64,000 nt of DNA from Moryella indoligenes (GTDB lineage Bacteria > Bacillota > Clostridia > Lachnospirales > Lachnospiraceae), in NCBI RefSeq assembly GCF_030812885.1, contig NZ_JAUSTO010000001.1:1-64000 (forward strand). Reading direction: 5' to 3'. Position 1 is the stretch's first letter. Every line of letters starts with the position of its first letter. Under the pieces are notes generated by a model. The model made no database searches. It was given only the letters and a program-made list of their open reading frames with translations, and had not been told where the DNA came from. The translations under genes and the position numbers were made by a program. Below are positions 26,517-35,535 of this stretch, piece after piece.

Positions 26517-28015
26517 CTGTGCCCCTTCAGTTTTAAAATATCTGCGACCTCCTGCTCCATTGCATCCGGATCGCATTCTCTCCTGTGACGGATCTCCGCC
26601 TCACGTATCTCCTCCACCGCGGGAGGCAGCGGAATCCCGGCGGTCTCCTTAAGGAGCTCAAGAATCTCCCAGTCATCCATCTCTCCGAGCTCTCCGCGTA
26701 TCGCCGTCATCACCGCACGGGAGAACTTAAAGGGACTTGCGGTCGATGCAATCACCGTTTTTGTCTCATCTCCGCTCTCGGCTCTGTACTTCTCATAGAC
26801 CGCAGAGGCCACTGCCGTGTGCGTATCGATCACATAGCCCGTGTTCTCATAGAGCTCCCGTATTCTCACGGCGACCTCCTCCTGATCCGCATAATATCCG
26901 ACAAAATCCTTCATGCGCTCACGCATATCGAGGGTCACCGTGTAGCGGCCCACAGACTTCAGCTGACGCATCATCACACGGTTTTCCGCGGCGTCTCCGC
27001 CACAGCTCATGTAGAGCAGCCGCTCAAGATTGCTGGAGACGAGAATGTCCATGGAGGGAGAGCTGGTCAGAATGAACTCTCTGTTTCTGTCATAGCGCCC
27101 GGTACGGAAAAAGTCAAAGAGCACCTTGTTGTCATTGGAAGCACAGATCAGCTTCTTTACCGGAAGTCCCATGCATTTTGCAAAATAAGCCGCCAGTATA
27201 TTTCCAAAATTCCCCGTAGGAACACAGACATTGATCTGCTCGCCCTTTTCAATCTCCTCCGCCTCGCGGAGCTTCAGATAGGACCAGACATAATAAACTA
27301 CCTGCGGCACCAGCCGGCCGATGTTGATCGAGTTTGCGCTGGAGAGCTGTATCCCCTGTGCTGCCAGGCGCTCCTCAAACGAGCGGTCTCCAAAAATATT
27401 CTTCACCGCGCTCTGCGCGTCATCAAAATTCCCGTGAATGGCAACCACCGAAGTGTTTTCTCCCCTCTGTGTCACCATTTGAAGCTCCTGAAAGCGACTC
27501 ACGCCTCCCTTTGGGTAGAACACAATAATGCCTGTCCCGGGAACATCTGCAAATCCTGCCATGGCCGCCTTTCCCGTGTCACCGCTGGTAGCCGTCAGGA
27601 TCTCTATGGTATTGCTGACGCCGTTTTTCTGCGCCGCAGTCGTCATGAGATAGGGAAGAATCGAGAGTGCCATATCCTTAAATGCAATGGTCTTCCCATG
27701 AAAAAGCTCCAGATAATAGGCGCCATCCGCCCTGGAGAGCGGAGCGATCTCCTCTGTATCAAATTTCCCGTCATAGGCGCTGTCGATGCAGTGCCGCAGC
27801 TCCTCCTCCGTATAATCCGTGAGGAAGAGGCGCATCACCCGGTATGCCACCTCCTGATAACTGGCTCCGATGAGCTCCTCCGGATCAAAATCAAAGCCCG
27901 GAATATGCTCCGGCATGAACAGACCGCCATCTCCCGCGAGTCCCTTCAGCACCGCCTGTGAAGCAGAGACTCCGCACTCCCCGCCCCGTGTGCTGTTATA
28001 GAGAACTTCTTTCAT
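26513..28015 (-). CDS. thrC: Threonine synthase
   Basis: A 500-residue PLP enzyme that makes threonine from O-phosphohomoserine. The start VLYNSTRGG is typical, the PLP lysine is in KTIAFKDMALS, and TATSGDTGKAA is the phosphate-binding loop. The length and the C-terminal extension match the long (fungal/E. coli-like) threonine synthase type. ATG 28015 has AAAGGAG upstream; the 28-codon open extension before it is rejected for lack of similarity. It overlaps glnN by four bases. A 169-base gap upstream shows no T-box or other riboswitch that I could recognise. Confidence 0.94.
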   Translation of the reverse strand: MKEVLYNSTRGGECGVSASQAVLKGLAGDGGLFMPEHIPGFDFDPEELIGASYQEVAYRVMRLFLTDYTEEELRHCIDSAYDGKFDTEEIAPLSRADGAYYLELFHGKTIAFKDMALSILPYLMTTAAQKNGVSNTIEILTATSGDTGKAAMAGFADVPGTGIIVFYPKGGVSRFQELQMVTQRGENTSVVAIHGNFDDAQSAVKNIFGDRSFEERLAAQGIQLSSANSINIGRLVPQVVYYVWSYLKLREAEEIEKGEQINVCVPTGNFGNILAAYFAKCMGLPVKKLICASNDNKVLFDFFRTGRYDRNREFILTSSPSMDILVSSNLERLLYMSCGGDAAENRVMMRQLKSVGRYTVTLDMRERMKDFVGYYADQEEVAVRIRELYENTGYVIDTHTAVASAVYEKYRAESGDETKTVIASTASPFKFSRAVMTAIRGELGEMDDWEILELLKETAGIPLPPAVEEIREAEIRHRRECDPDAMEQEVADILKLKGHR

Positions 28016-28184
28016 TCCTTCTCTCCTTTTGCCAAACATTCCATGTATCTGCCCTGACGGCGCTTCTCTGCCGCGCCTCACGCGCCGGCACCTCAGCAAA
28101 AACTCCGACAGTTCTTTTCATCATACTCTGCGGCGTCCGCCTTTGCAATCAAAAGCATGAACTTTACCGCTGCATACCGGCCGC

Positions 28185-29048
28185 TCAGAACTTCCTTCCG
28201 CCTCCGCCGTGGCGCATACCGCCCGAACTCATGTGCGTGGTGGAAGGACCAAAAGGACCGCTGCCGTTCCCGCCGCGCCCGGAAGCACCTCCCGACGGAA
28301 GGAGACGCCGCTCTGTACTGCGGTGCAGCAGCTCATCTGCCTGTGTGTGAAAGGAAAAGGCCGCCCCCGTGATCGCCAGAAGACCTGCTGCCGATGCGCT
28401 CGCCTGCGCCACACTGTCCTTCATCGCATACTTCCGCTTCACATTGCCGACCGCAGTGAGACCTGCCAGAGCGGACAGCAGCGCTGAAACCAGCAGCTTA
28501 AGAGGCGTGAGCGCGCGCTTTTTCACCGCTGCTGTCCAGCTCCCGCTCTCCGCGTCGTAGCTCCACCCTTTCTTCATCGCCTGATCATAGTAGTCTGAAG
28601 CCAGATGCAGCACGGCTTCCGCACTGCCCGCATATTCCGCGTCTGAGAGATAATGATAGGCCTCATTCAGGAGCTTCTCGATATTGGAATCTGAGAGCAG
28701 CTCTATCGCTCCTCCTGCCGTGGAGATATAGACCTCCCGCTCTTCCATGTCGATGAGATACAGAAAGCCGCTCCGCGCACTGCCCTTTCCATAGCCTCCC
28801 TGCTCATAAAAGAGATCTGCATAGGCCTCCGCGCTGTATCCCTCCTTATCCGTCGTCGTCACAATTACTGCATCTATCCCTGTGTGCTGCTGAAACGCCG
28901 CGATCCCCTCCACAAGTGCCGCTGTCTCATCCTCCGCAAAGAGCCCGGCCATATCCGCGACCGGGGTGCCTTCCGCGGCACAGACCGGCATCACGCACAG
29001 CAGCGCCAGCAGAAGACTCACAAGACCTATTTTCATCATTCGCTTCAC
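28185..29048 (-). CDS. Exported TPM-domain protein (YgcG/Psb32-like)
   Basis: A 287-residue envelope protein. A signal peptide (about 1-24, ending VCAAEG) precedes a TPM/YgcG domain (about 28-160, VADMAGLFAEDETAALVEGI... and YISTAGGAIELLSDSNIEKLL). One or two hydrophobic helices follow (about 184-203 and 218-235), and a glycine/serine-rich tail ends GGMRHGGGGRKF. TPM domains occur in membrane quality-control and phosphatase-like proteins; the function here is unknown. It starts with GTG (29048) behind AGGAGG, 15 bases after the zinc-ribbon protein gene, so the two are probably one operon. Confidence 0.8.
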   Translation of the reverse strand: MKRMMKIGLVSLLLALLCVMPVCAAEGTPVADMAGLFAEDETAALVEGIAAFQQHTGIDAVIVTTTDKEGYSAEAYADLFYEQGGYGKGSARSGFLYLIDMEEREVYISTAGGAIELLSDSNIEKLLNEAYHYLSDAEYAGSAEAVLHLASDYYDQAMKKGWSYDAESGSWTAAVKKRALTPLKLLVSALLSALAGLTAVGNVKRKYAMKDSVAQASASAAGLLAITGAAFSFHTQADELLHRSTERRLLPSGGASGRGGNGSGPFGPSTTHMSSGGMRHGGGGRKF

Positions 29049-29063
29049 AGTCTTTACCTCCTG

Positions 29064-30140
29064 TCAGAGAAAGAAATAGCTGAGCGCCAGCAGCGCTGCC
29101 AGTAAGGGGACAAAAATTTGCAGGAAATAAAGCGCCAGAGCCTTCCGATCCACCGGAAGCTCACCTATCACCTTGCCGCTCTGCCCGTTCAGAGAGAAGT
29201 AGTAGAGCTTATCAGATCCGGGATCCTTATAGGTCATAGTCCAGACCGGCATGAGCGCATACTTCCACTCTGCTCCGCTAAACTTCAAGTTGTCCCCGCT
29301 GACAGTGACATCCTCATAGCCCGAAATGCTTGACTTCAGCCTGCTCAGTGCATAGCTCCGGACCTCCTGCTCCACAGCCTGTGCAAGCTCCTCCGGCTTC
29401 GTATCCTTCCTCTCCGCCAGAAAGCCGGAGAGGTAACTCATATGAAAGGGCTTCAGGCCCTCCGTATTGAAGGGCTGCACCCCCTCTACCAGCACGCTGT
29501 TCGCCTTCTTCAGCGCGTTCTTTGCGACACTGTTCACAGGCAGTGTTCCTTCTCTCCGGATGTGATAGGTACTGGTCGTAATATTTTCATAGTCGCCCGC
29601 CCGGCTTCTCTCGATGCGTCTCGCGTTCACATCAATCGAACCGCTCACCTCGCAGCTGTAGAGCAGGTATGGGAAATAAACCCCTGAGAACTTCTCGATC
29701 TGCTGCTTATTATAAAAAGCGCGCGGCACAAACTTCTTCTGCCGTATCCAGCTGTCAAAGATCTCCAGTGCCCGTTTTCTCTCTATGGCAAAGGGAACCA
29801 CATAATCCGGGCGGTAAGCCCCTCCGAGGCGCCCGGAGAGCACCACCGGGTTGTGACAGTAGTAACAGAAGGTCGCCGCAGTACTCTCATCTGTGACAAT
29901 CTCCGCCCCGCAGCTCGGGCAGCTGTACTGCAGTATCTCCCCGCTCTCCGCGGCACCCTGCTCCTTCTCCGCCTCCGCTCCTGCCGCATCGGAGGATGCG
30001 TCCTGGCTCTCATAGAGCTTCTCCAGGGCTGCAAGATCAAAATGCGAGTCGCAGTACGCGCAGCCGTAATCGCCCTTTTCCGGCATGTAGCGAAGATCTC
30101 CACCGCAGTTCGGGCATTTATAGGATATCAGTTCAGACAT
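29064..30140 (-). CDS. Zinc-ribbon membrane protein of unknown function
   Basis: A 358-residue protein with two zinc ribbons: CPNCGG...CAYC at about 9-30 and CPSCGAE...CYYC at about 75-97. Ribbons of this kind are found in Lachnospiraceae proteins annotated as 'TFIIB-type zinc ribbon'. A long soluble part without recognised motifs follows, and the protein ends in one hydrophobic helix (about 335-356, LYFLQIFVPLLAALLALSYFFL), so it is probably tail-anchored with the ribbons in the cytoplasm. I use the ATG at 30140 (GGAGGAGG site). The open frame upstream is low-complexity and overlaps a large inverted repeat. Neighbours are an ABC permease and a TPM protein. Confidence 0.75.
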   Translation of the reverse strand: MSELISYKCPNCGGDLRYMPEKGDYGCAYCDSHFDLAALEKLYESQDASSDAAGAEAEKEQGAAESGEILQYSCPSCGAEIVTDESTAATFCYYCHNPVVLSGRLGGAYRPDYVVPFAIERKRALEIFDSWIRQKKFVPRAFYNKQQIEKFSGVYFPYLLYSCEVSGSIDVNARRIERSRAGDYENITTSTYHIRREGTLPVNSVAKNALKKANSVLVEGVQPFNTEGLKPFHMSYLSGFLAERKDTKPEELAQAVEQEVRSYALSRLKSSISGYEDVTVSGDNLKFSGAEWKYALMPVWTMTYKDPGSDKLYYFSLNGQSGKVIGELPVDRKALALYFLQIFVPLLAALLALSYFFL

Positions 30141-30203
30141 TTTGCTTCCTCCTCCGCACTCCCGCGGAGCTCTCGCTCCTCTCCGTGCTCCATGTGGGTG
30201 CCC

Positions 30204-30258
30204 CCCAAGTACATCCTCCCTCTCGCAGGCAGGCCTGCGGCGGGAGGATGCACTTGGG
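30204..30258. repeat. Large imperfect inverted repeat between ABC permease and zinc-ribbon genes
   Basis: CCCAAGTACATCCTCCC at 30204-30220 pairs with GGGAGGATGCACTTGGG at 30242-30258 with one mismatch (G-U in RNA on one strand), and the 21-base loop contains a further CGCAG/CTGCG stem. The result is a ~22-pair hairpin. No T-run follows on either strand, so it is not a classical terminator. It could be a REP-like element, a processing site that sets different mRNA levels for the two halves of the operon, or a small RNA fold. Confidence 0.7.
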
Positions 30259-30281
30259 TAGCTGTGATCATCATACCACAC

Positions 30282-31139
30282 TTATCTTCTGCCGAAAAAG
30301 GAGGAAAATTGTTCCTGTCTCTCTCCTTCGCAGGACAGCGCCTTCTCCGCAAGGACGAGAAGGAGCAGGGAGAGCAGCAGCTCCATCGCAATTCCACAGA
30401 CCGCAATCAGCTGTGCGGAAACTGCTATATCTGTATACAGAGCAGCCGGGAAGAGCGCCCCTCCGGATATCACAGAGAGCACCGCAGAGTATACCGTAAG
30501 CGGAGACAGAAAGAGTACCCATTTTGACAGCGCTGCTCCGCCAAGTCCCCGCAGCAGAAAATCGAGTCCATAGGGCGCGAAGAGGATCAGCACAAGCAGG
30601 GCATAGGTCTCCGCCGCCGCTGTGCTGCTCAGCGCTGCACGCGAGGAGAAGAACATCCCCGCACTTCCCACAAGCAGCGTCAGCGCTACACAGGAAAGGA
30701 ACAAAAACAGCAGCCCTGTGAGCTGAACTCCTCCGTACAACAGCACCGCCGCAAAGACAGGAGCGGCAGAGACGAGCAATACCATCATGGAGCTGAGCTC
30801 TGAAAAAAGATTTCCCAATACAAGATCCATGCTCTTCATCTGTGTGCTCCGCAGAAGATCTAGGGTGCCGCGCTCCCGCTCCCCACTGATGCTTCCGGCT
30901 GTGCGCGCCGGCATGAGCACGGCCAGCACCGCGAATTCCATCCAGGCGAGGGCCCGGAAGAATTTCAAAAAGACCGCATATTGCAGCTCTCCCGTATTCC
31001 CCGCCTCCCGCAGAGCCACCGCCATAGAGAGCAGCGCCGCTGTCACAAGCACAGTATTCAGAATCAGCAGCAGCAGCGAATAGCGGCTGTTTCTCGCCGT
31101 CCGTCTCTGTTCGCGCTCATAAATCGGATTCATCATCAT
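30282..31139 (-). CDS. ABC-2 type transporter permease
   Basis: A 285-residue integral membrane protein with about six hydrophobic helices (starting LLLLILNTVLVTAALLSMAV, about 23-42). A cytoplasmic loop 'SGERERGTLDLLRSTQMKSMDLVLGNL' is typical of ABC-2/GldF-type permeases. It follows the ATPase gene with a 23-base overlap. Three ATG codons stand in a row at 31139-31131, and I list the first. The substrate is unknown; partner genes (large exported DUF protein, ATPase) resemble the GldA-GldF-GldG arrangement. Confidence 0.82.
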   Translation of the reverse strand: MMMNPIYEREQRRTARNSRYSLLLLILNTVLVTAALLSMAVALREAGNTGELQYAVFLKFFRALAWMEFAVLAVLMPARTAGSISGERERGTLDLLRSTQMKSMDLVLGNLFSELSSMMVLLVSAAPVFAAVLLYGGVQLTGLLFLFLSCVALTLLVGSAGMFFSSRAALSSTAAAETYALLVLILFAPYGLDFLLRGLGGAALSKWVLFLSPLTVYSAVLSVISGGALFPAALYTDIAVSAQLIAVCGIAMELLLSLLLLVLAEKALSCEGERQEQFSSFFGRR

Positions 31140-32079
31140 TTTTAAGAATCACTCTCTCCTCTCCTCCACCAGTCATCTGTAAAAAGAAGGATTCCAGATT
31201 CCCGGGCTCCCTCATAAAGCCGCTGACAGGAATATCGCTCTCGATCAGCTCTCTCAAGAGCTCCGCCTCCTGCTCGACCGTTCCCTCAAATGCGAGGCTG
31301 AAGCTGCGGTCCATGAGTGTCACCGAGCGCACCAGAGGATGTGCCCGGAATATCCCAAGTGCCGTCTTCTCTCCACTCAGAACGGAGATGCGCAGCGGAT
31401 TGGAATTCTCTATCCTGGCCAAAATCTGCGACACCTCTCCGCTTACCTTGACCGCTCCGCTCTCCAGAATCGCAATATCCGTACAGATCTCGGAGAGCTC
31501 TGAGAGCACATGGGAGCTGATCAGCACAGTCTTTCCGCTGTCACAGAGCTCGCAGAGCATTTCCCGCACAGAAAAGCGACTCCGCGGATCCAGACCACTC
31601 GTCGGCTCATCCAGAATCAGATAAGCCGGATCGTGAATGAGCGCACGTGCAATGCTGATTCGCTGCTGCATTCCCCGGGACAGCGCCCTCAGCTCACTCC
31701 TGCTCCGGTCTGCAAGCCCCACACGCTCCAGAAGCTCCTCGCAGCGCACCCGCCCGGTTCTTCCGCACAGCCCAAAGCCCGCCGCAAAAAATTCCATGTA
31801 TTCAATCACACTCAGATTGTCGTAAGCCCCGAAGTAGTCCGGGACATAACCAATCAGCATGCGGGCCTCCGCCGTCCTGCGCAGTGTGTCCAGTCCGTCG
31901 ATCTGCACCTCCCCGCTGTCCGGGCGCAGCAGCCCCGCTATGATACGGAGCAATGTCGTCTTGCCCGCACCATTCTGCCCCATCAGCCCGAAGAGCGCGC
32001 CCTCCGGGACCTCCAGCGAGAGCTGCTTCAGGGCCCGCAGCTCCCCGTAATGCTTCTCCAATCTGGAAACCCTCAGCAT
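31117..32079 (-). CDS. ABC transporter ATP-binding protein (GldA/CcmA-like)
   Basis: A 320-residue ATPase. Walker A is GQNGAGKTT at about 35-43, the signature is LSRGMQQRISIARAL at about 134-148, and Walker B is YLILDEPTSGLDPRSR. A ~90-residue C-terminal extension after the ATPase core resembles the regulatory tail of multidrug/gliding-type exporters. The ATG at 32079 shares a base with the TGA of the upstream gene (TGATG), indicating coupled translation, and GAGGAGG lies upstream. Confidence 0.9.
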   Translation of the reverse strand: MLRVSRLEKHYGELRALKQLSLEVPEGALFGLMGQNGAGKTTLLRIIAGLLRPDSGEVQIDGLDTLRRTAEARMLIGYVPDYFGAYDNLSVIEYMEFFAAGFGLCGRTGRVRCEELLERVGLADRSRSELRALSRGMQQRISIARALIHDPAYLILDEPTSGLDPRSRFSVREMLCELCDSGKTVLISSHVLSELSEICTDIAILESGAVKVSGEVSQILARIENSNPLRISVLSGEKTALGIFRAHPLVRSVTLMDRSFSLAFEGTVEQEAELLRELIESDIPVSGFMREPGNLESFFLQMTGGGEERVILKNDDESDL

Positions 32080-34406
32080 CACTCCTCCTCTCCGATCACG
32101 GTGAGCATGGGGAGAGCTGTATCAAGCCGCCCCGCCGCGCTGTCTGTCCCCTCCGCGTAACGAACCGTGATCATATTGTCCGGAGAGAGATAATGCCTGA
32201 GCTCCGACGCCCGGAAGGAACGCTTGCCGCTCTCAATATCTTCAAAATTTCCGTTCTCATAGTTATAGAAGGAAATGCTTCCGCGGAAGCTGTGTGCACC
32301 GCTCTCTCCGTCTGTGTGCTCGAACAGTGCATCCGGCTCCTCCAGCACGAGCTCCTCTACCTTAAAGGAGCTTCCCAGCAGATAGCCCAGCACCACCGGG
32401 TCGCCGCGGTAGTAGGAGTTTGTCGCCGCAATATAATCTCCGCTCAGAACCTCCGGTGTCCGGATCAGAGCCGAGCGGCAGATGCTCCCGTCACGCTCAT
32501 TGTTCACAGAGATCGTGGAGGTCACAAGCGTCATCCCAAAATTCTTAAGCCCGGCATCCAGCACAGGACTTTCGCCATCTGCGGACTCAGAAAAGGCAAT
32601 AATACGCGCATCCGCGGAGTAGGAGGTCGTCGTATCTGAGAGATAGAAGGCGAGGAAATTGGCCCGCTCCAGTGCTCTGAGCCTTGCATCCTGCCCCGCG
32701 GCGCCGTCATAGACTCCGCTCAGAAAGGCCGCCACTGTCGCGCTGTCATTCAGCGGAATGTGATAGAGCGTGCGCTCACTCACATTGATGCTCTCTCCCT
32801 CCTTCATGCTGCCGAGCGGGATAATCTTCCCGTAGAGCACGACAGCTGCATTGGAGACTGCAAAGGGGAAATGATTTGTGACCTCCCCCGTACAGTCATC
32901 ACCAAACACAGAGAGCTCTCCCGAAAACCCGATGCCCTCCTGATTTGCCCTGCCGCTCCTGATCTTAAAAAAATGAGAGCGGAAGGGTTCCGTGCTATTC
33001 ACGGTCAGCTCCCGGGACTTTCCCTGCTCCCGGATGATCACATCTGCCTCCCCCCCCTCCGCGCGAAGCTGCTTCTGGTTCAGCGCTGTCGTGAGCGGTG
33101 AGAGCTCACTTCCATCCCGAATTTGTACGCTGTAGCTGCTGCTGTAAGGATTCCGGAGATTCAGGTAGCTCGTATCATTCACTGCATCCTCTCCCGCCTC
33201 ACAGATACGGGCATAGGAATAAAAACTGTCCTCAAAGCGGGTTGCAGAGCTCAGGGCAAAAATCACAGCCGCAAAGCCCAGCGCAAGCACAGGCACAATC
33301 CGCCTGTAGTAGAGCTCCAGCGAGTGTTTTCTCAGCGTGAGATACAGCAGCGGTCCGACACAGAGCAGATAGAAACCCAGCACCGCACCATAAGCCCCGA
33401 GATTTGGAAGCAGACCCGGGGAGCCGCTGTCTATCAGGGACTGCGCAGACCAGTATTCGTCGTGCTCCGTCCCGTATGCCTCTGAGGCCAGCCGATCCAG
33501 CCGCGTGCTTCCGAGCGTTTTTGTGAGGAGCATATCCGTAAAGCTGCTGTGCGTCTCCGCGTAGGAGGAGATATCCGAAAAATCGAAGGAAGCTACCGCG
33601 AGCGCGCCCTTTCCCTTATTTGCAGCGGTAATCAGCGGCTCAGAATCCGAAGAAAACAGCACGGTGCCGCCGTGCAGAGAAAAGTGTACCAGCGGGAGCG
33701 TCAGCTCCTCCGCCCCCGGCGCATCCGCCTCCTGAAGCTCCGAGAGATTCAGCGTCAGCTCCTCCGGGCTCTCATAGATATCGTCCAGAAATTCCGGCGC
33801 GATGATGCCCAGCGTATCATTCACCCGCTCTCCGGTTCCCAGCATCAGCACGCCGCCGTCCCGCATCCACTGCATCAGAGCGCGCATCTGCTCGACATCC
33901 AGTCGCGAGAGCCTGTAGCCATTGACGACGATCACATCAAAGGAATCCAGCTGTCTTCGCTCGGAGGGGAAGCTGTCTCCCGCAAGAACATAGCTGTGGG
34001 TGCGCAGCTGCCCGTAATTCACAGAGGCGCGATCCAGATAGGAGAGCGCCTCGGGCCTGTCCGAGAGTATGCCAATGAAGAGCTCCGGCGTCGTCACATT
34101 GATATTCAGCGTATGTGAAGACTCCGAGACGAGCTCTCCCGCCTCATTTTTGATGAGCAGTACCAGCTGGTCCGAACCCACGCCGATCGGTACGACATAC
34201 TGCGCCCGCTGCGTCTCTGCGGCCGCAAGCTCCAGCGGATATTCATAGGCGTAGCACTCGCCGTCCGACTGACGCGTCAGGATCTCAAGCGTTCCCTTCA
34301 GCTCTGTCTGCTCCTCATTCTTTAAGCTCAGCGTCAGGGGAAGCTCTCGCCCGCCCTTTGCGCTGTTTCCGTATCCATACTCAAGCTCGATCGCTACCAT
34401 TGGCAA
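32079..34406 (-). CDS. GldG-like/DUF4350-type membrane protein without visible signal peptide
   Basis: A 775-residue protein of unknown function. Residues 1-110 look like an all-beta domain. Then comes a glutamine-amidotransferase-like fold (about 150-290; FDVIVVNGYRLSRLDVEQM, GGVLMLGTGE), two transmembrane helices (about 338-356 and 368-386), and a long beta-rich tail. Such proteins accompany ABC-2 transporters and normally begin with a signal peptide, but here the frame opens directly into the beta domain. A stop codon lies a few codons upstream. The start is TTG (34406, AAGGA five bases away) or ATG (34400), both inside the end of the kinase gene. The 5' end may therefore have been lost. 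It is coupled to the ATPase downstream. Confidence 0.7.
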   Translation of the reverse strand: MPMVAIELEYGYGNSAKGGRELPLTLSLKNEEQTELKGTLEILTRQSDGECYAYEYPLELAAAETQRAQYVVPIGVGSDQLVLLIKNEAGELVSESSHTLNINVTTPELFIGILSDRPEALSYLDRASVNYGQLRTHSYVLAGDSFPSERRQLDSFDVIVVNGYRLSRLDVEQMRALMQWMRDGGVLMLGTGERVNDTLGIIAPEFLDDIYESPEELTLNLSELQEADAPGAEELTLPLVHFSLHGGTVLFSSDSEPLITAANKGKGALAVASFDFSDISSYAETHSSFTDMLLTKTLGSTRLDRLASEAYGTEHDEYWSAQSLIDSGSPGLLPNLGAYGAVLGFYLLCVGPLLYLTLRKHSLELYYRRIVPVLALGFAAVIFALSSATRFEDSFYSYARICEAGEDAVNDTSYLNLRNPYSSSYSVQIRDGSELSPLTTALNQKQLRAEGGEADVIIREQGKSRELTVNSTEPFRSHFFKIRSGRANQEGIGFSGELSVFGDDCTGEVTNHFPFAVSNAAVVLYGKIIPLGSMKEGESINVSERTLYHIPLNDSATVAAFLSGVYDGAAGQDARLRALERANFLAFYLSDTTTSYSADARIIAFSESADGESPVLDAGLKNFGMTLVTSTISVNNERDGSICRSALIRTPEVLSGDYIAATNSYYRGDPVVLGYLLGSSFKVEELVLEEPDALFEHTDGESGAHSFRGSISFYNYENGNFEDIESGKRSFRASELRHYLSPDNMITVRYAEGTDSAAGRLDTALPMLTVIGEEE

Positions 34407-35535
34407 ATTTTTCCTTGTCCAGATCCAGATGCACCGGCAGCGTCACCGTGAAGGAGGTCCCCGAGAGGTCGCTCGTCACCGCGATGCTTCCGCCGTGCAT
34501 CTCAACAATATTTCTCGCAATTGCCAGCCCCAGCCCCGTGCCGCCGGTGTTCCGGGAGCGCGACTGCTCCACGCGGTAGAACTTCTCAAAAATCAGCGGA
34601 AGCTCCTCCGCCGGAATCACGCGGCCGTAGTTGATCACGCGAACGGTGACTGTCTCTGTCTCAGCCTCCACCTTCACGCGAATCTGCTTGCCCTCCGCCC
34701 CGTACTTGATCGCATTGTTTACGAGATTCTCAAAGAGCCGGGCCAGAAGATTCGGGTCCGCCGTAATCGTGAGCGCCGGGACATTGCTCTCCAGCGCATA
34801 CTGAAGTCCCGCGGAGACAAAATTCGGATAGAACTCCGTGAGCAGCTGCTCCAGAAGCTTCACTATATCTATACTCGCAACCCGCATCGCGATCCTGCCA
34901 TAGCTCAGCTTCGTCAGGCCAAAGAGATCATTGATGAGCTGCTGGAGCTTTCGCGACTTCGTGTAGGCGATCTCCAGATAGCGCTCCCGCGTCTCCCCGG
35001 GAAGCTCCTTCTTCTCCGAAAGTATCTCCAGATAACCGATGATCGAGGTGAGCGGTGTCCTCAGATCATGGGCAATGTTGGTAATGAGCTCATTTTTCGT
35101 GCGCTCGGACTCCCGCTCTCTGTCCATCAGCTTCCGTATATCCTCGGTCATGGAGTTCAGATTTGCCGCCATCTCCGCAAACTCATCGTCTCCCTCCACC
35201 TCCACAGAGGCATTCAGATCGCCTCCCGCAATGGCCTGCATGGTCTCTGAGATACGGCTGATGTAGACAAAGGATTTCCTCTGCAGCAGCCAGAAGACAA
35301 GCGCAAAGAGACAGATTCCGAACAACACAAAGAGAAGGACAGCAATCAGACGGAAATCTGCCACGGATGCCAGAAATCCTTCCTCTGAATGTAGCTCCTT
35401 CTCATAGTCCGCCACTGTGAGCAGATTCCTCACCAGAAAAAATTCAGCGACCAGCGTCACCAGAAAGCTGTAAGAAATCGAAACAAAAACCTTTCTGCGG
35501 AAGCTCTCCCCCGCATTTGGTCTCTCACTTTTCAA
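34381..35535 (-). CDS. Sensor histidine kinase (VanS-like, second system)
   Basis: A 384-residue kinase with two transmembrane helices (about 14-34 and 65-86) flanking a ~30-residue external loop. A HAMP linker follows (about 87-138). The dimerisation/phosphoacceptor motif is NIAHDLRTPLTSIIGY, and the ATPase has N-box NLVNNAIKYG and G-box GGTGLGLAIA. It probably starts at TTG 35535, overlapping the end of its response regulator by 11 bases. Its own last codons overlap the GldG-like gene. Order regulator-then-kinase and overlap identify it as the partner of the upstream response regulator; the signal is unknown. Confidence 0.88.
   Translation of the reverse strand: MKSERPNAGESFRRKVFVSISYSFLVTLVAEFFLVRNLLTVADYEKELHSEEGFLASVADFRLIAVLLFVLFGICLFALVFWLLQRKSFVYISRISETMQAIAGGDLNASVEVEGDDEFAEMAANLNSMTEDIRKLMDRERESERTKNELITNIAHDLRTPLTSIIGYLEILSEKKELPGETRERYLEIAYTKSRKLQQLINDLFGLTKLSYGRIAMRVASIDIVKLLEQLLTEFYPNFVSAGLQYALESNVPALTITADPNLLARLFENLVNNAIKYGAEGKQIRVKVEAETETVTVRVINYGRVIPAEELPLIFEKFYRVEQSRSRNTGGTGLGLAIARNIVEMHGGSIAVTSDLSGTSFTVTLPVHLDLDKEKFANGSDRA

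Noticed and set aside
24990..26588. Long plus-strand open frame (532 codons) antisense to glnN
   Set aside because: It is the mirror of a conserved enzyme, has no recognisable domain and no ribosome site; long antisense frames arise from the GC-rich codon bias here.
28016..28184. Possible T-box or threonine attenuator before thrC
   Set aside because: No T-box consensus and no terminator/antiterminator pair could be found; nothing recognisable.
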